This document shows positions 16,061 to 25,035 of a DNA stretch of 36,365 bases, piece by piece. The DNA comes from Bacteroidia bacterium (GTDB taxonomy: Bacteria; Bacteroidota; Bacteroidia; Bacteroidales; VadinHA17): the NCBI GenBank assembly GCA_026391475.1, contig JAPLED010000053.1, positions 1 through 36,365 of the forward strand. Reading direction: 5' to 3'. Every line of letters starts with the position of its first letter. Within the stretch, counting starts at the first letter, position 1. A program made the translations under genes and the position numbers. The notes beneath the pieces were generated by a model. It made no database searches and was not told where the DNA came from. It saw nothing but the letters and a program-made list of their open reading frames with translations.

Positions 16061-16642
16061 TCAGATACCCATGATAATAAAAAGAATCATCAAGTAATCC
16101 TTAAGATTTTCGCGCAGTCGCGCAAGTGCAATTTTCATCTGGGTTTTAACGGTATTTACCGAAATCCCGAGTTTGCCGGCAATAGCACTATATTTCATAC
16201 CTTCATTACGGCTGAGTATGAATATTTCCCTGCAGCCATCCGGAAGTGTACTAATACCCTGATCAAGAATATTCATGATCTCTTTTTCGTATAGCTGCCC
16301 CAGGGGATAATCACTATCCCAGGCAAGTAATTCATAATCTGAATTGCTTAAGGTGTCTGTTAATTTATGGATTAATCTGAACCGTTCAAGGTAATTAAAA
16401 GATGTGTTATGAACAGCTTTTATCAGATACCCTTTAATGGAAGTAGTGATATCAATTTTTTCTCTGATATTCCATAACCTGACAAATACATCTGAAACAA
16501 TTTCTTCAGCATCAGAATGATTCCTGACAATATGTTCGGCAATCAGACAAAGGAAAATGTAATACTGCCTGTAAAGCTCTTCAAAAGCAGCAATATCACC
16601 TTTTTGGATACCATTTATTAGTTGCTGATTTGAAAGTTCCAT
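16061..16642 (-). CDS. ECF sigma factor of the SusCD locus
   Basis: The 193-residue protein belongs to the Bacteroidota ECF sigma group that is paired with FecR. Region 2 covers about 10-80 (FEELYRQYYIFLCLIAEHIV, SDAEEIVSDVFVRLWNIREK) and region 4 about 130-185 (LPDGCREIFILSRNEGMKYSAIAGKLGISVNTVKTQMKIALARLRENL). It is followed on the same strand by the FecR gene and susCD. The likely output is transcription of susCD once FecR lets go. I could not assign its target promoter from one copy. Confidence 0.93.
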   Translation of the reverse strand: MELSNQQLINGIQKGDIAAFEELYRQYYIFLCLIAEHIVRNHSDAEEIVSDVFVRLWNIREKIDITTSIKGYLIKAVHNTSFNYLERFRLIHKLTDTLSNSDYELLAWDSDYPLGQLYEKEIMNILDQGISTLPDGCREIFILSRNEGMKYSAIAGKLGISVNTVKTQMKIALARLRENLKDYLMILFIIMGI

Positions 16643-16751
16643 CGGATTTTAAAATATTAACCTGCAAATTAATATTTTTCTGAGTATCAAATTCAAAATA
16701 ATGCAACCTCATGGGGGGATGAGTTCAGAAAATAAATATGTTAGTCAGTTA

Positions 16752-18329
16752 TTAGTTAGGTTTATTTACTGTAAAATTATTTTGTGTCACAATATTCTTT
16801 CCTTTATTATTAACGAGTGAGGTTGTACCGGGGAGAATGTTATTCATAATATAGATATTGCTGCTCTTTTCATCTTCATTTATAAGAAGAGGAATTATTT
16901 CAGGCTGATAACAGTTGGTAACCCTTACATCCTGACAATTATTAAGTTTCAGATAGGGGATATTCATTACCGGTGTGGTTACAGTAATCTTATCATAGCT
17001 TATCCTTTTTGAATCTTTCGCTTCGAGGGCACTTCCTTCTTTAATATCTATCCTGAGATCGTGAAAACTTATATCAGAGCCATTTTCAACCAGGATTCCT
17101 TTTGTGGAATATATTTGCATGTCGCTCATTGAAATTTGCGAAATATCTCTTTCTTCCAGTCCATAGATAGCAATAGGCCGCTGGGCACCCCTTATAGTGA
17201 TATTGGATAAATTAACACTATTTACAGCGGGTGTTCTTTCAGATAAAGGTTCTGGTTTTGTTGCCTGATAACGAAGGGTTATCAGGATACCTTCATTAAT
17301 CATATTATTCATGACAACATTTGATACACGGATATCCTCCACCACGCCACCTCTTCCACGCATGGTTTTTATCCGTATTCCCCTGTCGGTACCTTCAAAA
17401 ACGCAATTTGAGATAGTGACCCTTTTGACATTGCCACTCATTTCGCTGCCAATAACCACGCCTCCATGTCCTTTAAGCATTGTACAGTTTGTTATTGTAA
17501 TATTTTCAGTAGGACTTGCTGCTTCGCGCCCATCTTCATCACGACCTGATTTTATTACGATACAATCATCACCTACTGTGATATGACAATTATCAATATG
17601 AACATTCCTGCAAGATGACGGATCGATTCCATCGGTATTTGGTGAACCTCCGGGATTCTCAATTGTAACTCCGGTAATTGTGATATTTTCTGTAAATGCC
17701 GGCATAATTGTCCAGAAGGGCGGATTCGAAAAACTTACACCTTCTATAAGTACATTCTTGCACTCATAGGTTGTAACCATTGGCGGGCGCAAAAAATTAT
17801 TTTTTGCACTTATGTAGGCATTTTTAGCAAGAAGCTCAGCATTTTCCTTTTTGAAAATCTCCTGCCACTTACTCTCTGCCTGCTGTCTTGAGCCGGCTGT
17901 TCTCATAAAATCCCACCATTTTTTACCCTGTCCTTCAAAATGGCCTCTTCCGCGGATTGAGATATTTTCGCACTGATATGCATAAATCTGTGATACAAAG
18001 TTTTTCACTCTCACATCTTCCCACCTCGATGGAACCATGGGAAGATAATCATCAAAATCATCTGAAAATTTAACCACAGCTCCGGCATCGAGCCAGAGTG
18101 TAATGTTACTTTTCATTATAATCGGACCGGTTAAAAATGTACCTGCAGGGAAAAAAACTGTTCCCCCACCTTTTGCAGACAGCTCACTGATTATATTGCT
18201 TATAACTTTTGTGCATTTAACACTACCTGTAGGATCAGCGCCACGGTCTTTGACATTTGTCCAGACTGATTGAGATTGTAGTAAAACTGTTCCTGTAAAA
18301 AAGATAAGGATAAATAATGCTTTTTTCAT
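16752..18329 (-). CDS. GH28 polygalacturonase
   Basis: The 525-residue secreted enzyme has a signal peptide (MKKALFILIFFTGTVLLQSQS) and a right-handed beta-helix. All GH28 catalytic blocks are present in order: NTDGID (231-236), GDDC (253-256, the aspartate pair), GHGG (287-290, with the conserved histidine) and RIK (319-321). The N-terminal WTNVKDRGADPTG and GGGTVFFPAGTFLTGPI stretches are typical of exo-acting bacterial members. It hydrolyses alpha-1,4-galacturonan. Beta-helix coil repeats (NITITGVTIEN, NITITNCTMLK, VKRVTISNCVF) continue to the end. It lies upstream of the sigma factor on the same strand with a 109-bp gap, and shares the pathway with GH105. Confidence 0.93.
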   Translation of the reverse strand: MKKALFILIFFTGTVLLQSQSVWTNVKDRGADPTGSVKCTKVISNIISELSAKGGGTVFFPAGTFLTGPIIMKSNITLWLDAGAVVKFSDDFDDYLPMVPSRWEDVRVKNFVSQIYAYQCENISIRGRGHFEGQGKKWWDFMRTAGSRQQAESKWQEIFKKENAELLAKNAYISAKNNFLRPPMVTTYECKNVLIEGVSFSNPPFWTIMPAFTENITITGVTIENPGGSPNTDGIDPSSCRNVHIDNCHITVGDDCIVIKSGRDEDGREAASPTENITITNCTMLKGHGGVVIGSEMSGNVKRVTISNCVFEGTDRGIRIKTMRGRGGVVEDIRVSNVVMNNMINEGILITLRYQATKPEPLSERTPAVNSVNLSNITIRGAQRPIAIYGLEERDISQISMSDMQIYSTKGILVENGSDISFHDLRIDIKEGSALEAKDSKRISYDKITVTTPVMNIPYLKLNNCQDVRVTNCYQPEIIPLLINEDEKSSNIYIMNNILPGTTSLVNNKGKNIVTQNNFTVNKPN

Positions 18330-18364
18330 CGTTATATATAATTGGTTTTAAATGGTGCCTAATA

Positions 18365-18396
18365 CCTGTTGCCTGTTGCCTGTTGCCTGTTGCCTG
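18365..18396. repeat. Heptamer tandem repeat CCTGTTG, 4.6 copies
   Basis: Four perfect CCTGTTG units and a partial fifth lie in the gap between the ABC exporter stop and the GH28 start. On the other strand the unit is GGCAACA (rotated), the same heptamer as the array at 24996-25030. Confidence 0.9.
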
Positions 18397-18400
18397 ATTG

Positions 18401-20221
18401 TCAAATAGCCTGAAAGCTATGAAGCTTACTATAGAATCCATTCTTTCTATTCATAAGCTCTGCATGAGTGCCGGTCTCAATAATCCTGCCTTCATCAAGA
18501 ACTACGATGACATCTGCATGTTGAATTGTTGAAAGCCGATGGGCAATTACAACTGAAGTTCTGCTTTTCATTAAATTGAGTATCGCTTCCTGAACAAGTC
18601 TTTCCGATTCTGTATCAAGGGCAGATGTTGCTTCATCGAGGATGAGTATCGGAGGATTTGCCATTATAGCCCTTGCAATGCTTATTCTTTGCCTCTGACC
18701 ACCACTGAGTTTGTTGCCCGATTCTCCTACAAAACTTTCGTAACCCTGTTCTGTTTCCACTATAAAATCATGTGCATTGGCGATCCTTGCAGCATTTTCA
18801 ACCTTATCCATCTCTGCTTTTTCAACTCCGAAAGCAATATTCTCTTTAAAAGAAGTATTAAACAAGATCGGATGCTGACTGACAATTCCCATGAGGTACC
18901 GGAGGTCCCTGATCTTAAGATCACGAATATCTACACCATCGATCAGAATGCTACCCTGGTCAACATCCATAAACCTTGGAAGAAGATCGGCAAGCGTTGA
19001 CTTCCCGGCGCCCGACTTACCTACAATAGCGACAGTCTGACCTTTTTTTATTTTCAGGTTGATATCTTTCAGAATCGGTTCACTGTTATAAGCATACCAT
19101 GAACCTTTGAATTCAATTGAATCATTAAATCCGGTAACAGGCAATGCGTCATCCTTCTCCAAAATCTTTTCTTCCGCATCAAGTATCTGGTCGATCCTGT
19201 CAATTGATGCCATTCCTTTCTGAATACTGAAATATGCTGTTGTGATATTCTTTGCAGGCTGAATTATCTGTGAAAAGACAATAAGAAAAGTGATAAGTTT
19301 TTCTGGTGACATATTTCCTGTTCCCTGAAGGGCAAGGTTGCCACCTACGTACATAAGTATCATAACAACTATGGTTGCAAGAAATTCACTGATGGGAGAA
19401 GCAAGATATGCTTTACGCGTCACCCTCTTAAAAACTTTGGCATATCTCTCATTCGACTCGGCGAACTGTGCCTTCATCTTTTCTTCAGCATTGAAACCCT
19501 TTACGATCCTCAGTCCTGTCAAAGTCTCCTCCACAATGGAAAGAAGACGACCGAGGTGTTGCTGACCCAGAAGTGAAGATGATCTCAACGTTCGGCTCGC
19601 CCTGCCAATCAACCAACCACTTACAGGAAGAAGGGTAAGAGCAAAAAGTGTCAACTCATAACTGCTGGCGAATAGGAAAATCACAAAAATCAGGATATAG
19701 ATCGGATCTCTGAACATCATTGTAAGCGAAGCCATTACAGATATCTCAATCTCCTGAACATCATTAGATATCCTGGTCATAACATCGCCTTTCCGTGCAT
19801 CGGAAAAGAAAGATAGCGGAAGTCTGAGAACTTTGTGATACAACTTTCTTCGCAGATCCCTGACAGTACTTGCCCTGATAAATGCCATGCTGTTATTGGC
19901 CAGAAAAATGAAACCGTTTTTAAATAAGCTTGCACCTATTACGATTATGACAACTAAAAGCAAAGCACCTGCCTGTCCGTTTTTTTCTATGAATGATGAC
20001 AAATAATACTTACTGAAAGAATCCAGATAATCTGTACTAAGCTGAAAATTTCCCGGATAAGCAGTTGGCTCAACTGTTTTGAAGAGTATCTTTAAGAAAG
20101 GCATTGCAAGAGTATATGTTCCAAGAGCAAAAACTGCACTTAATATGTTATAGAGTATGCTTCGGACTGCCGACCAGCGATATGGTGCAAAATACTTAAG
20201 CAGCAACCTTACGTTCTTCAT
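18401..20221 (-). CDS. MsbA-like ABC exporter (fused membrane and ATPase domains)
   Basis: The 606-residue half-transporter has about six membrane helices in residues 1-320 (first helix near SILYNILSAVFALGTYTLAM). The C-terminal ATPase has Walker A GKSGAGKST (about residue 400), Q-loop IVSQHPILFN, signature LSGGQRQR, Walker B ILILDEATSALD and the H-loop IAHRLST. It should work as a homodimer in the inner membrane. The layout matches lipid A/lipid flippases of the MsbA type, but drug or peptide export cannot be excluded. It lies only 15 bp after purB on the same strand, so they are probably co-transcribed. Confidence 0.92.
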   Translation of the reverse strand: MKNVRLLLKYFAPYRWSAVRSILYNILSAVFALGTYTLAMPFLKILFKTVEPTAYPGNFQLSTDYLDSFSKYYLSSFIEKNGQAGALLLVVIIVIGASLFKNGFIFLANNSMAFIRASTVRDLRRKLYHKVLRLPLSFFSDARKGDVMTRISNDVQEIEISVMASLTMMFRDPIYILIFVIFLFASSYELTLFALTLLPVSGWLIGRASRTLRSSSLLGQQHLGRLLSIVEETLTGLRIVKGFNAEEKMKAQFAESNERYAKVFKRVTRKAYLASPISEFLATIVVMILMYVGGNLALQGTGNMSPEKLITFLIVFSQIIQPAKNITTAYFSIQKGMASIDRIDQILDAEEKILEKDDALPVTGFNDSIEFKGSWYAYNSEPILKDINLKIKKGQTVAIVGKSGAGKSTLADLLPRFMDVDQGSILIDGVDIRDLKIRDLRYLMGIVSQHPILFNTSFKENIAFGVEKAEMDKVENAARIANAHDFIVETEQGYESFVGESGNKLSGGQRQRISIARAIMANPPILILDEATSALDTESERLVQEAILNLMKSRTSVVIAHRLSTIQHADVIVVLDEGRIIETGTHAELMNRKNGFYSKLHSFQAI

Positions 20222-20236
20222 TTATACTGTATCGTA

Positions 20237-21580
20237 TTAAAAACCAGTGTAATTAAATGGAGTGATTGCCTTCAACTCTGCTTTCACTTCATCACTCAGA
20301 TCGAGGTTTTCAATAAAGTTTGTTATTGATTCATGCGTGATCTTCTGATTTGTGCGTGTCAGATCGAGAAGTGTTTCATAGGGTTTCGGGTAGCCCTCTC
20401 TCCGCAGAATAGTCTGAATAGCTTCCGCAACAACTGCCCAGTTATTATCAAGATCGCTATTTATTTTATTGGTATTTACAATCAGCTTATTAAGACCTTT
20501 CAACAAGGAATTAAAGGCAATCAACGAATGACCTATCGGAACACCAATATTCCTTAAGACAGTGGAATCTGTCAGGTCGCGCTGAAGTCTCGAGATGGGA
20601 AGCTTCATTGAAAGATGTTCAAAAATCGCATTTGCATAGCCGAGGTTACCTTCACCGTTTTCAAAATCTATGGGGTTTACCTTATGAGGCATTGCTGATG
20701 ATCCGATCTCTCCTTTTTTTATCTTTTGCCTGAAATAATCCATTGAAATATACGACCAGAAATCACGGGCCATATCAATAAGTATAACATTAATCCTGCG
20801 CATATTATCGAATAATGCAGCCAGGTTATCATAGTGCTCAATCTGCGTAGTTGGATGTGAACGCTGCAATCCAAGTTCCTCATTGACAAAGTTATTGGCG
20901 AAGGATATCCAATCAATATCCGGATAGGCTGCCTTGTGTGCATTGAAGTTTCCTGTTGCGCCCCCGAATTTTGCCGAATATGAAATTTGTCCGAAATACT
21001 TCGTCTGTCCATCTATCCTTGCGATAAAGACTTCAATCTCTTTACCGAGCCTGGTTGGAGTTGCAGGTTGCCCATGTGTTCTGGCAAGCATTGGAATATC
21101 CTTCCACTCATCAGCAAAAGTGGCCAGAGTCTCTCTCAACTCATAAAGAACAGGAAAATAGACATTAATCAGCGCATCTTTAATCGATAACGGTATAGCA
21201 GTATTGTTTATATCCTGCGATGTAAGACCAAAATGAATAAATTCGCTCCATTTTCCCCAGCCTGACTGAAAAAACCTTTCCTTCAGAAAATACTCGATTG
21301 CTTTCACATCATGATTTGTGATCTTCTCCCTTTCCTTGATTTTTTCAGCATCCGTTAAATCAAAGTCCTCATAAATTGATCGTAAAACTTTGAAATTATC
21401 CTTCTTGAAATCAATCAGCTGAGGAAGAGGTATTTCGCACAGGGCAATGAAATATTCTATTTCTACCATCAGACGATATCTGATCAGACCGAATTCGGAA
21501 AAATACAGATCAAGCTCATCAACTTTATGTCTGTATCTTCCGTCCAACGGAGATATGGCAGTAAGAAAATTTAATTCCAT
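20237..21580 (-). CDS. purB: Adenylosuccinate lyase
   Basis: The 447-residue enzyme is full length for the E. coli-like type. It has the signature GSSAMPHKVNPIDFENGEGN (serine loop, about 293-312), THGQPATPT (168-176) with the catalytic histidine, and TSQD (120-123). The N-terminus LTAISPLDGRY is diagnostic of PurB. It cleaves SAICAR and adenylosuccinate in purine synthesis. It is divergent from mqnA, with a 76-bp gap holding both promoters, and is followed closely by the ABC exporter. Confidence 0.97.
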   Translation of the reverse strand: MELNFLTAISPLDGRYRHKVDELDLYFSEFGLIRYRLMVEIEYFIALCEIPLPQLIDFKKDNFKVLRSIYEDFDLTDAEKIKEREKITNHDVKAIEYFLKERFFQSGWGKWSEFIHFGLTSQDINNTAIPLSIKDALINVYFPVLYELRETLATFADEWKDIPMLARTHGQPATPTRLGKEIEVFIARIDGQTKYFGQISYSAKFGGATGNFNAHKAAYPDIDWISFANNFVNEELGLQRSHPTTQIEHYDNLAALFDNMRRINVILIDMARDFWSYISMDYFRQKIKKGEIGSSAMPHKVNPIDFENGEGNLGYANAIFEHLSMKLPISRLQRDLTDSTVLRNIGVPIGHSLIAFNSLLKGLNKLIVNTNKINSDLDNNWAVVAEAIQTILRREGYPKPYETLLDLTRTNQKITHESITNFIENLDLSDEVKAELKAITPFNYTGF

Positions 21581-21621
21581 TATTAATCAGATTGAGTTTT
21601 TAGTTATTATAAGTATCCATA

Positions 21622-21629
21622 CAAAAGTA
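21622..21629 (-). promoter_or_regulatory. Candidate -7 element TACTTTTG of the purB promoter
   Basis: It matches the Bacteroidota -7 consensus TAnnTTTG and lies 41 bp upstream of the purB ATG. A clear -33 TTTG is not seen; only a T-rich run lies at the expected distance. Confidence 0.35.
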
Positions 21630-21656
21630 GTATTTTAGACGTTGTAAAAAAAGGGT

Positions 21657-22412
21657 ATGAATAAAATCAGAATTTCAGCAGTAAAATATGCAAACACATA
21701 TCCATTTATTTATGGATTGACGGAAAGCGGATTTGAAAAAAGGGTTATCCTCGAAACTGACCATCCGGCCGATTGTGCAGAAAAACTGATCAGCGGAAGA
21801 GTTGATGTCGGTCTTATTCCTGTTGCCACACTCCCACTCCTGAAAGAATACCATATTATCAGTGACTATTGCATCGGGGCAAACGGAGATGTCAGGACAG
21901 TGATGCTCTTAAGCAATTGTCCTTTTGAAGAGATTGAAACAATTTACCTCGATTACCGGTCATGCTCCTCGGTGAATCTTTCAAAAGTTCTGGCAAAAAA
22001 CAGCTGGAAAAAAGAGTTCAGATGGATCAATACCTCAATAGGATTCGATTTTATTAATATTGGACGGAATGAAGCTGTTGTTCTTATCGGTGATCAGTGT
22101 TTTGAATACGAAAACAGCTTCAGATACAAAATTGATCTGGCATGTGAATGGAAAGAATTCTCCGGACTTCCTTTTGTTTTCGCATGCTGGACTGCAAATA
22201 AGAAACTCGATAAGAAGTTTATTGAAGAATTCAACAAAGCTCTGCGATCAGGTGTAAAGAATATTGACGCGGTAGTAGAAAAATTTGGAAAAACCGGAAC
22301 CATAACCGGTAATGTTCTGAAGAGATATCTTACCGAAAACATTGATTATGATTTTAATGATGAGAAGAAAAAGGGACTTAAGTTGTTTCTTGAATTGATG
22401 AGTAAACTTTGA
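21657..22412 (+). CDS. mqnA: Chorismate dehydratase of the futalosine menaquinone pathway
   Basis: The 251-residue protein is a periplasmic-binding-protein-like fold without a signal peptide, as expected for MqnA. The motifs are the N-terminal RISAVKYANTYPFIYGL, then PADCAEKLISGRVDVGLIPVATL, CIGANGDVRTVMLLSNCP and LDYRSCSSVNLSKVL, and FVFACWTANK. It dehydrates chorismate to 3-enolpyruvylbenzoate. Its sister MqnD has a similar fold, but the SxxPxxxG/RVDVGLIPVA pattern fits MqnA. It stands alone here; other mqn genes are not in view. Confidence 0.9.
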   Translation: MNKIRISAVKYANTYPFIYGLTESGFEKRVILETDHPADCAEKLISGRVDVGLIPVATLPLLKEYHIISDYCIGANGDVRTVMLLSNCPFEEIETIYLDYRSCSSVNLSKVLAKNSWKKEFRWINTSIGFDFINIGRNEAVVLIGDQCFEYENSFRYKIDLACEWKEFSGLPFVFACWTANKKLDKKFIEEFNKALRSGVKNIDAVVEKFGKTGTITGNVLKRYLTENIDYDFNDEKKKGLKLFLELMSKL

Positions 22413-22507
22413 TATTTTAAAATGATTTTCAAGTTATCTATTTTATGATTAACTTTGGTTTTTGATGTGACTTAAACAACAATTTTGACAAATAAAACGA
22501 CAATACC

Positions 22508-22753
22508 ATGGCTAAAACAATCACCTTTAATGAACTCCGGAAGATAAAAGACCAGTTGCCCTCCGGTAGTATGAGACAGATTGCAGAAAAACTGGATCTG
22601 AATGAAGAGACGGTCAGAAACTACTTCGGAGGGAGAAATTTTGACAAGGGCCAAAGCGTTGGAATTCATTTTGAGCAGGGTCCGGATGGAGGAATTGTCA
22701 CATTTGACGATACAACTATACTCGATCTGGCAAAAAAAATGATCAACTACTAA
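22508..22753 (+). CDS. Small helix-turn-helix protein
   Basis: The 81-residue protein has a helix-turn-helix at about 18-42 (SGSMRQIAEKLDLNEETVRNYFGG), in which the second helix has the look of a recognition helix. An acidic C-terminal strand-rich tail follows (VGIHFEQGPDGGIVTFDDTTILDLAKKM). Similar short proteins are common in Bacteroidota, and none that I recall has a known target. It ends at a strong terminator, so it is probably monocistronic. Confidence 0.75.
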   Translation: MAKTITFNELRKIKDQLPSGSMRQIAEKLDLNEETVRNYFGGRNFDKGQSVGIHFEQGPDGGIVTFDDTTILDLAKKMINY

Positions 22754-22775
22754 TTCAGTATCTGACAGCCTGTTC

Positions 22776-22808
22776 AAAAGCAAAAGGCTCGGTCTTTTGC
22801 TTTTTTTT
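22776..22808 (+). terminator. Strong rho-independent terminator, almost touching the next start codon
   Basis: AAAAGCAAAAG and CTTTTGCTTTT form an 11-bp stem with a 7-base loop (GCTCGGT). The T-run continues for four more bases. It ends the HTH gene transcript. Only 8 bases separate the T-run from the ATG of the HD-domain gene. Confidence 0.88.
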
Positions 22809-22816
22809 GACCTGAT

Positions 22817-23638
22817 ATGAATCTGACTATTACAATAGAATCTGCAGAACTCCGGTTTAAGCAGATCGTCGAAGATTTTTTCATCAGTATTTATGATGAT
22901 AAGTCTCTTTCTTCACATGGTATTGACCATCACCGCAGAGTATGGAGGTATGCGAAAGAACTCCTTCCCCTGATTGCCGGCCAACAGTCTGCCTCCATCT
23001 CACAACTTCCATCAAAACTGATAATTGCCAGTTACCTCCATGACATCGGGATGTCGGTCGATCCTGGTATCAGGCATGGCCATCGCAGCAGGGATCTTTG
23101 TATTCAATTCCTGACCAACAACCATCTTTCTGAAAATGAATATCAGGATGTTCTGGAAGCCATTGAGAATCACGACAGAAAAGATTATACCGGAAATACC
23201 AGTGTAAATGATCTGTTGGCCATTCTTTCTGTTGCCGACGACCTTGATGCATTTGGTTTCACTGGGATATTCAGATACTCGGAAATATATCTGACAAGAG
23301 GAATCTCTCCTGAAGAGATAGGGCATCTTATCAAGGACAATGCCGGTAAAAGATTTGACAATTTTGTAAAGATTTTTGGGGGTTCAGATGAACTTGTTCA
23401 GAAACATAAGAAGAGATTTGATATCCTTTATAATTTTTTCAACGAATATAATAACCAGGTTATCTCTTATAAATTTGGAGGGCAGCATCCAGCGGGTTAT
23501 TGCGGTGTAATTGAAGTGCTTCTAAACCTGATAAGTAATAAAAAAGTATTAAAAGAATTCTACGGGGAATTTGAGAAATATTCATTCGATCCTGTCATTC
23601 GTTGGTTTTTCGAGGGTTTGGCAACAGAATTATCCTGA
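22817..23638 (+). CDS. HD-domain phosphohydrolase
   Basis: The 273-residue protein has the metal-binding set of an HD domain: H38/H39 in SSHGIDHHRRVW, the H75-D76 doublet in SYLHDIGM, H119 in IENHDRKDY, and D141/D142 in SVADDLDAFG. This fits the HD/PDEase superfamily, which acts on nucleotides or phosphate esters. The substrate cannot be read from sequence. The C-terminal 100 residues are helical, without a known second domain. The start chosen is the only plausible ATG, although it lies 8 bases after a terminator. Confidence 0.8.
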   Translation: MNLTITIESAELRFKQIVEDFFISIYDDKSLSSHGIDHHRRVWRYAKELLPLIAGQQSASISQLPSKLIIASYLHDIGMSVDPGIRHGHRSRDLCIQFLTNNHLSENEYQDVLEAIENHDRKDYTGNTSVNDLLAILSVADDLDAFGFTGIFRYSEIYLTRGISPEEIGHLIKDNAGKRFDNFVKIFGGSDELVQKHKKRFDILYNFFNEYNNQVISYKFGGQHPAGYCGVIEVLLNLISNKKVLKEFYGEFEKYSFDPVIRWFFEGLATELS

Positions 23639-23999
23639 ATTAAGAAGAAATTGCTTTGTTAATATTTTCACAATAACTGTTATAAGAATAACACTAAAAA
23701 TCAAAATATCTCATAGGGATAATCAGAAAAAACTTTTCCCGGCAAAAGATATTTTAACTTACTGAAGCATTGCAAATGCACATATCAAGAGCGCTTCAGA
23801 AATATTTCAAATTAACACAAATTGGCTTCCCCTGTTTAAAATCAAATTTTTCAGGATAGTTTCCCTTTCGTAAAACAACAGCAATGGGGCTATTTGCATA
23901 TAGGGAAATATGTATAAATACTGATTTGTTTATCGCATAATTGCCACTGAATCATTTAATTCTCTGACTTACATTTGATCAAAACAGATACGTATTACT
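23639..23999. other. Gap of 361 bp upstream of the sulfate-assimilation operon
   Basis: No gene is supported. A perfect 7-bp inverted repeat CTGAAGC/GCTTCAG (23762-23768 and 23793-23799) encloses a small hairpin, GCATT-GCA-AATGC (23767-23779). A segment at 23855-23886 resembles the DNA upstream of the copper operon (27480-27520). I looked for a SAM- or cysteine-linked riboswitch shape and saw no convincing one. Confidence 0.5.
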
Positions 24000-24323
24000 A
24001 TGCTGGATGTACTATTAAACCAACCTGAAGAAAAACCTGGTTCAAAAGGTGTCATTAAAGTCAGTGACAGGGCTGATAAACCAATAAAAAGTGTCATGAA
24101 ATCGGTTTCGTGGCGCATCATAGGAACTATTGATACTATGGTAATCAGCTATTTTATTACAGGAAGAGTCACAGTTGCATTGTCGATAGGAAGTGTTGAG
24201 GTATTAACAAAGACAATCCTATACTATTTCCATGAAAGACTGTGGGCTCATATTCACAAAATTAAACTAAAACTCTGGATCAAATCGAATGGAAAGCAAT
24301 ATGAAGTTAAAGGAGTTGAGTGA
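24000..24323 (+). CDS. DUF2061 membrane protein of the sulfate-assimilation operon
   Basis: The 107-residue protein carries the DUF2061 signature at about 33-86: KSVSWRIIGTIDTMVISYFITGR, then SIGSVEVLTKTILYYFHERLW. Two membrane helices are expected (about 39-56 and 58-76). DUF2061 genes are often found next to or fused with cysteine-synthesis or APS kinase genes, and a role in sulfate or sulfite handling has been suggested but is not proven. The end overlaps the start of cysH by 23 or 35 bp depending on the cysH start, which shows a shared transcript. It is the first gene of the operon. Confidence 0.85.
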   Translation: MLDVLLNQPEEKPGSKGVIKVSDRADKPIKSVMKSVSWRIIGTIDTMVISYFITGRVTVALSIGSVEVLTKTILYYFHERLWAHIHKIKLKLWIKSNGKQYEVKGVE

Positions 24324-24996
24324 TCAACTATCGGGTAAATCGATTGAGGAACATCTTGAAAAACTGGTCTCTCTCTTTCGCGGCAGATTAATATTTACAA
24401 CAAGTTTTGGTATAGAAGATCAGGTTATAACTCATAAAATATTCAGTAACAACCTGCCTGTTAAGATTGTAACACTTGATACCGGAAGATTATTCCCTGA
24501 AACGTATGAGGTCTTCTCACAGACAATTATAAAATACCATAAAAAAATTAACGTCTATTTTCCCGAATATGAGACTGTTGAAAAAATGGTCACAGAAAAA
24601 GGACCTTTTAGTTTCTATGAGTCAAAAGAGAACAGGCAGGAGTGTTGCAGGCTGAGAAAGGTTGTACCTCTTAACAGGGCACTGACGGGTATGGAGTGCT
24701 GGATATCGGGGATCAGGGCCAGTCAGTCGGATAATCGCAGCCAGATGAGCGATCTGGAGTACGATGAAGCTAAGAAACTCTACAAGTATCATCCCCTGTT
24801 TGACTGGTCATTAGAAGATGTTGAGAATTATATTAAAGAGAAAAACATTCCGTACAATTCTTTGCACGATAAGGGATTTATAAGTATAGGCTGTGAGCCA
24901 TGCACAAGAGCTGTTATAAAGGGTCAGGATTTCCGTTCAGGCAGATGGTGGTGGGAGAACAATGAGCCCAGGGAGTGCGGATGTCATATAAAATAG
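24289..24996 (+). CDS. cysH: Assimilatory adenylyl-sulfate (APS) reductase, Fe-S type
   Basis: The 235-residue protein has a PAPS/APS reductase fold with FTTSFGIEDQVI (about 36-47), LDTGRLFPETYE (63-74) and WISGIRASQSDNR (138-150). It has both cysteine pairs that hold a [4Fe-4S] cluster (CC at 119-120, CxxC at 202-205), and the catalytic cysteine in the C-terminal ECG motif (C230). Members with the cluster mostly use APS rather than PAPS, which agrees with the lack of an APS kinase gene here. The start may be the ATG at 24289 or the one at 24301 (MKLKELSDQL); both overlap the DUF2061 gene. Confidence 0.92.
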   Translation: MESNMKLKELSDQLSGKSIEEHLEKLVSLFRGRLIFTTSFGIEDQVITHKIFSNNLPVKIVTLDTGRLFPETYEVFSQTIIKYHKKINVYFPEYETVEKMVTEKGPFSFYESKENRQECCRLRKVVPLNRALTGMECWISGIRASQSDNRSQMSDLEYDEAKKLYKYHPLFDWSLEDVENYIKEKNIPYNSLHDKGFISIGCEPCTRAVIKGQDFRSGRWWWENNEPRECGCHIK

Positions 24997-25030
24997 GCAA
25001 CAGGCGACAGGCAGCAGGTAAAAGGCAAAA
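24996..25030. repeat. Heptamer tandem repeat GGCAACA, five units
   Basis: The units are GGCAACA, GGCGACA, GGCAGCA, GGTAAAA and GGCAAAA. The array begins at the last base of the cysH stop codon and fills the cysH-cysD gap. Confidence 0.85.
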
Positions 25031-25035
25031 GAAAA

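Noticed and set aside
23639-23999. SAM or other sulfur-linked riboswitch before the cys operon
   Set aside because: No multi-helix junction or known conserved core could be recognised; only isolated hairpins.
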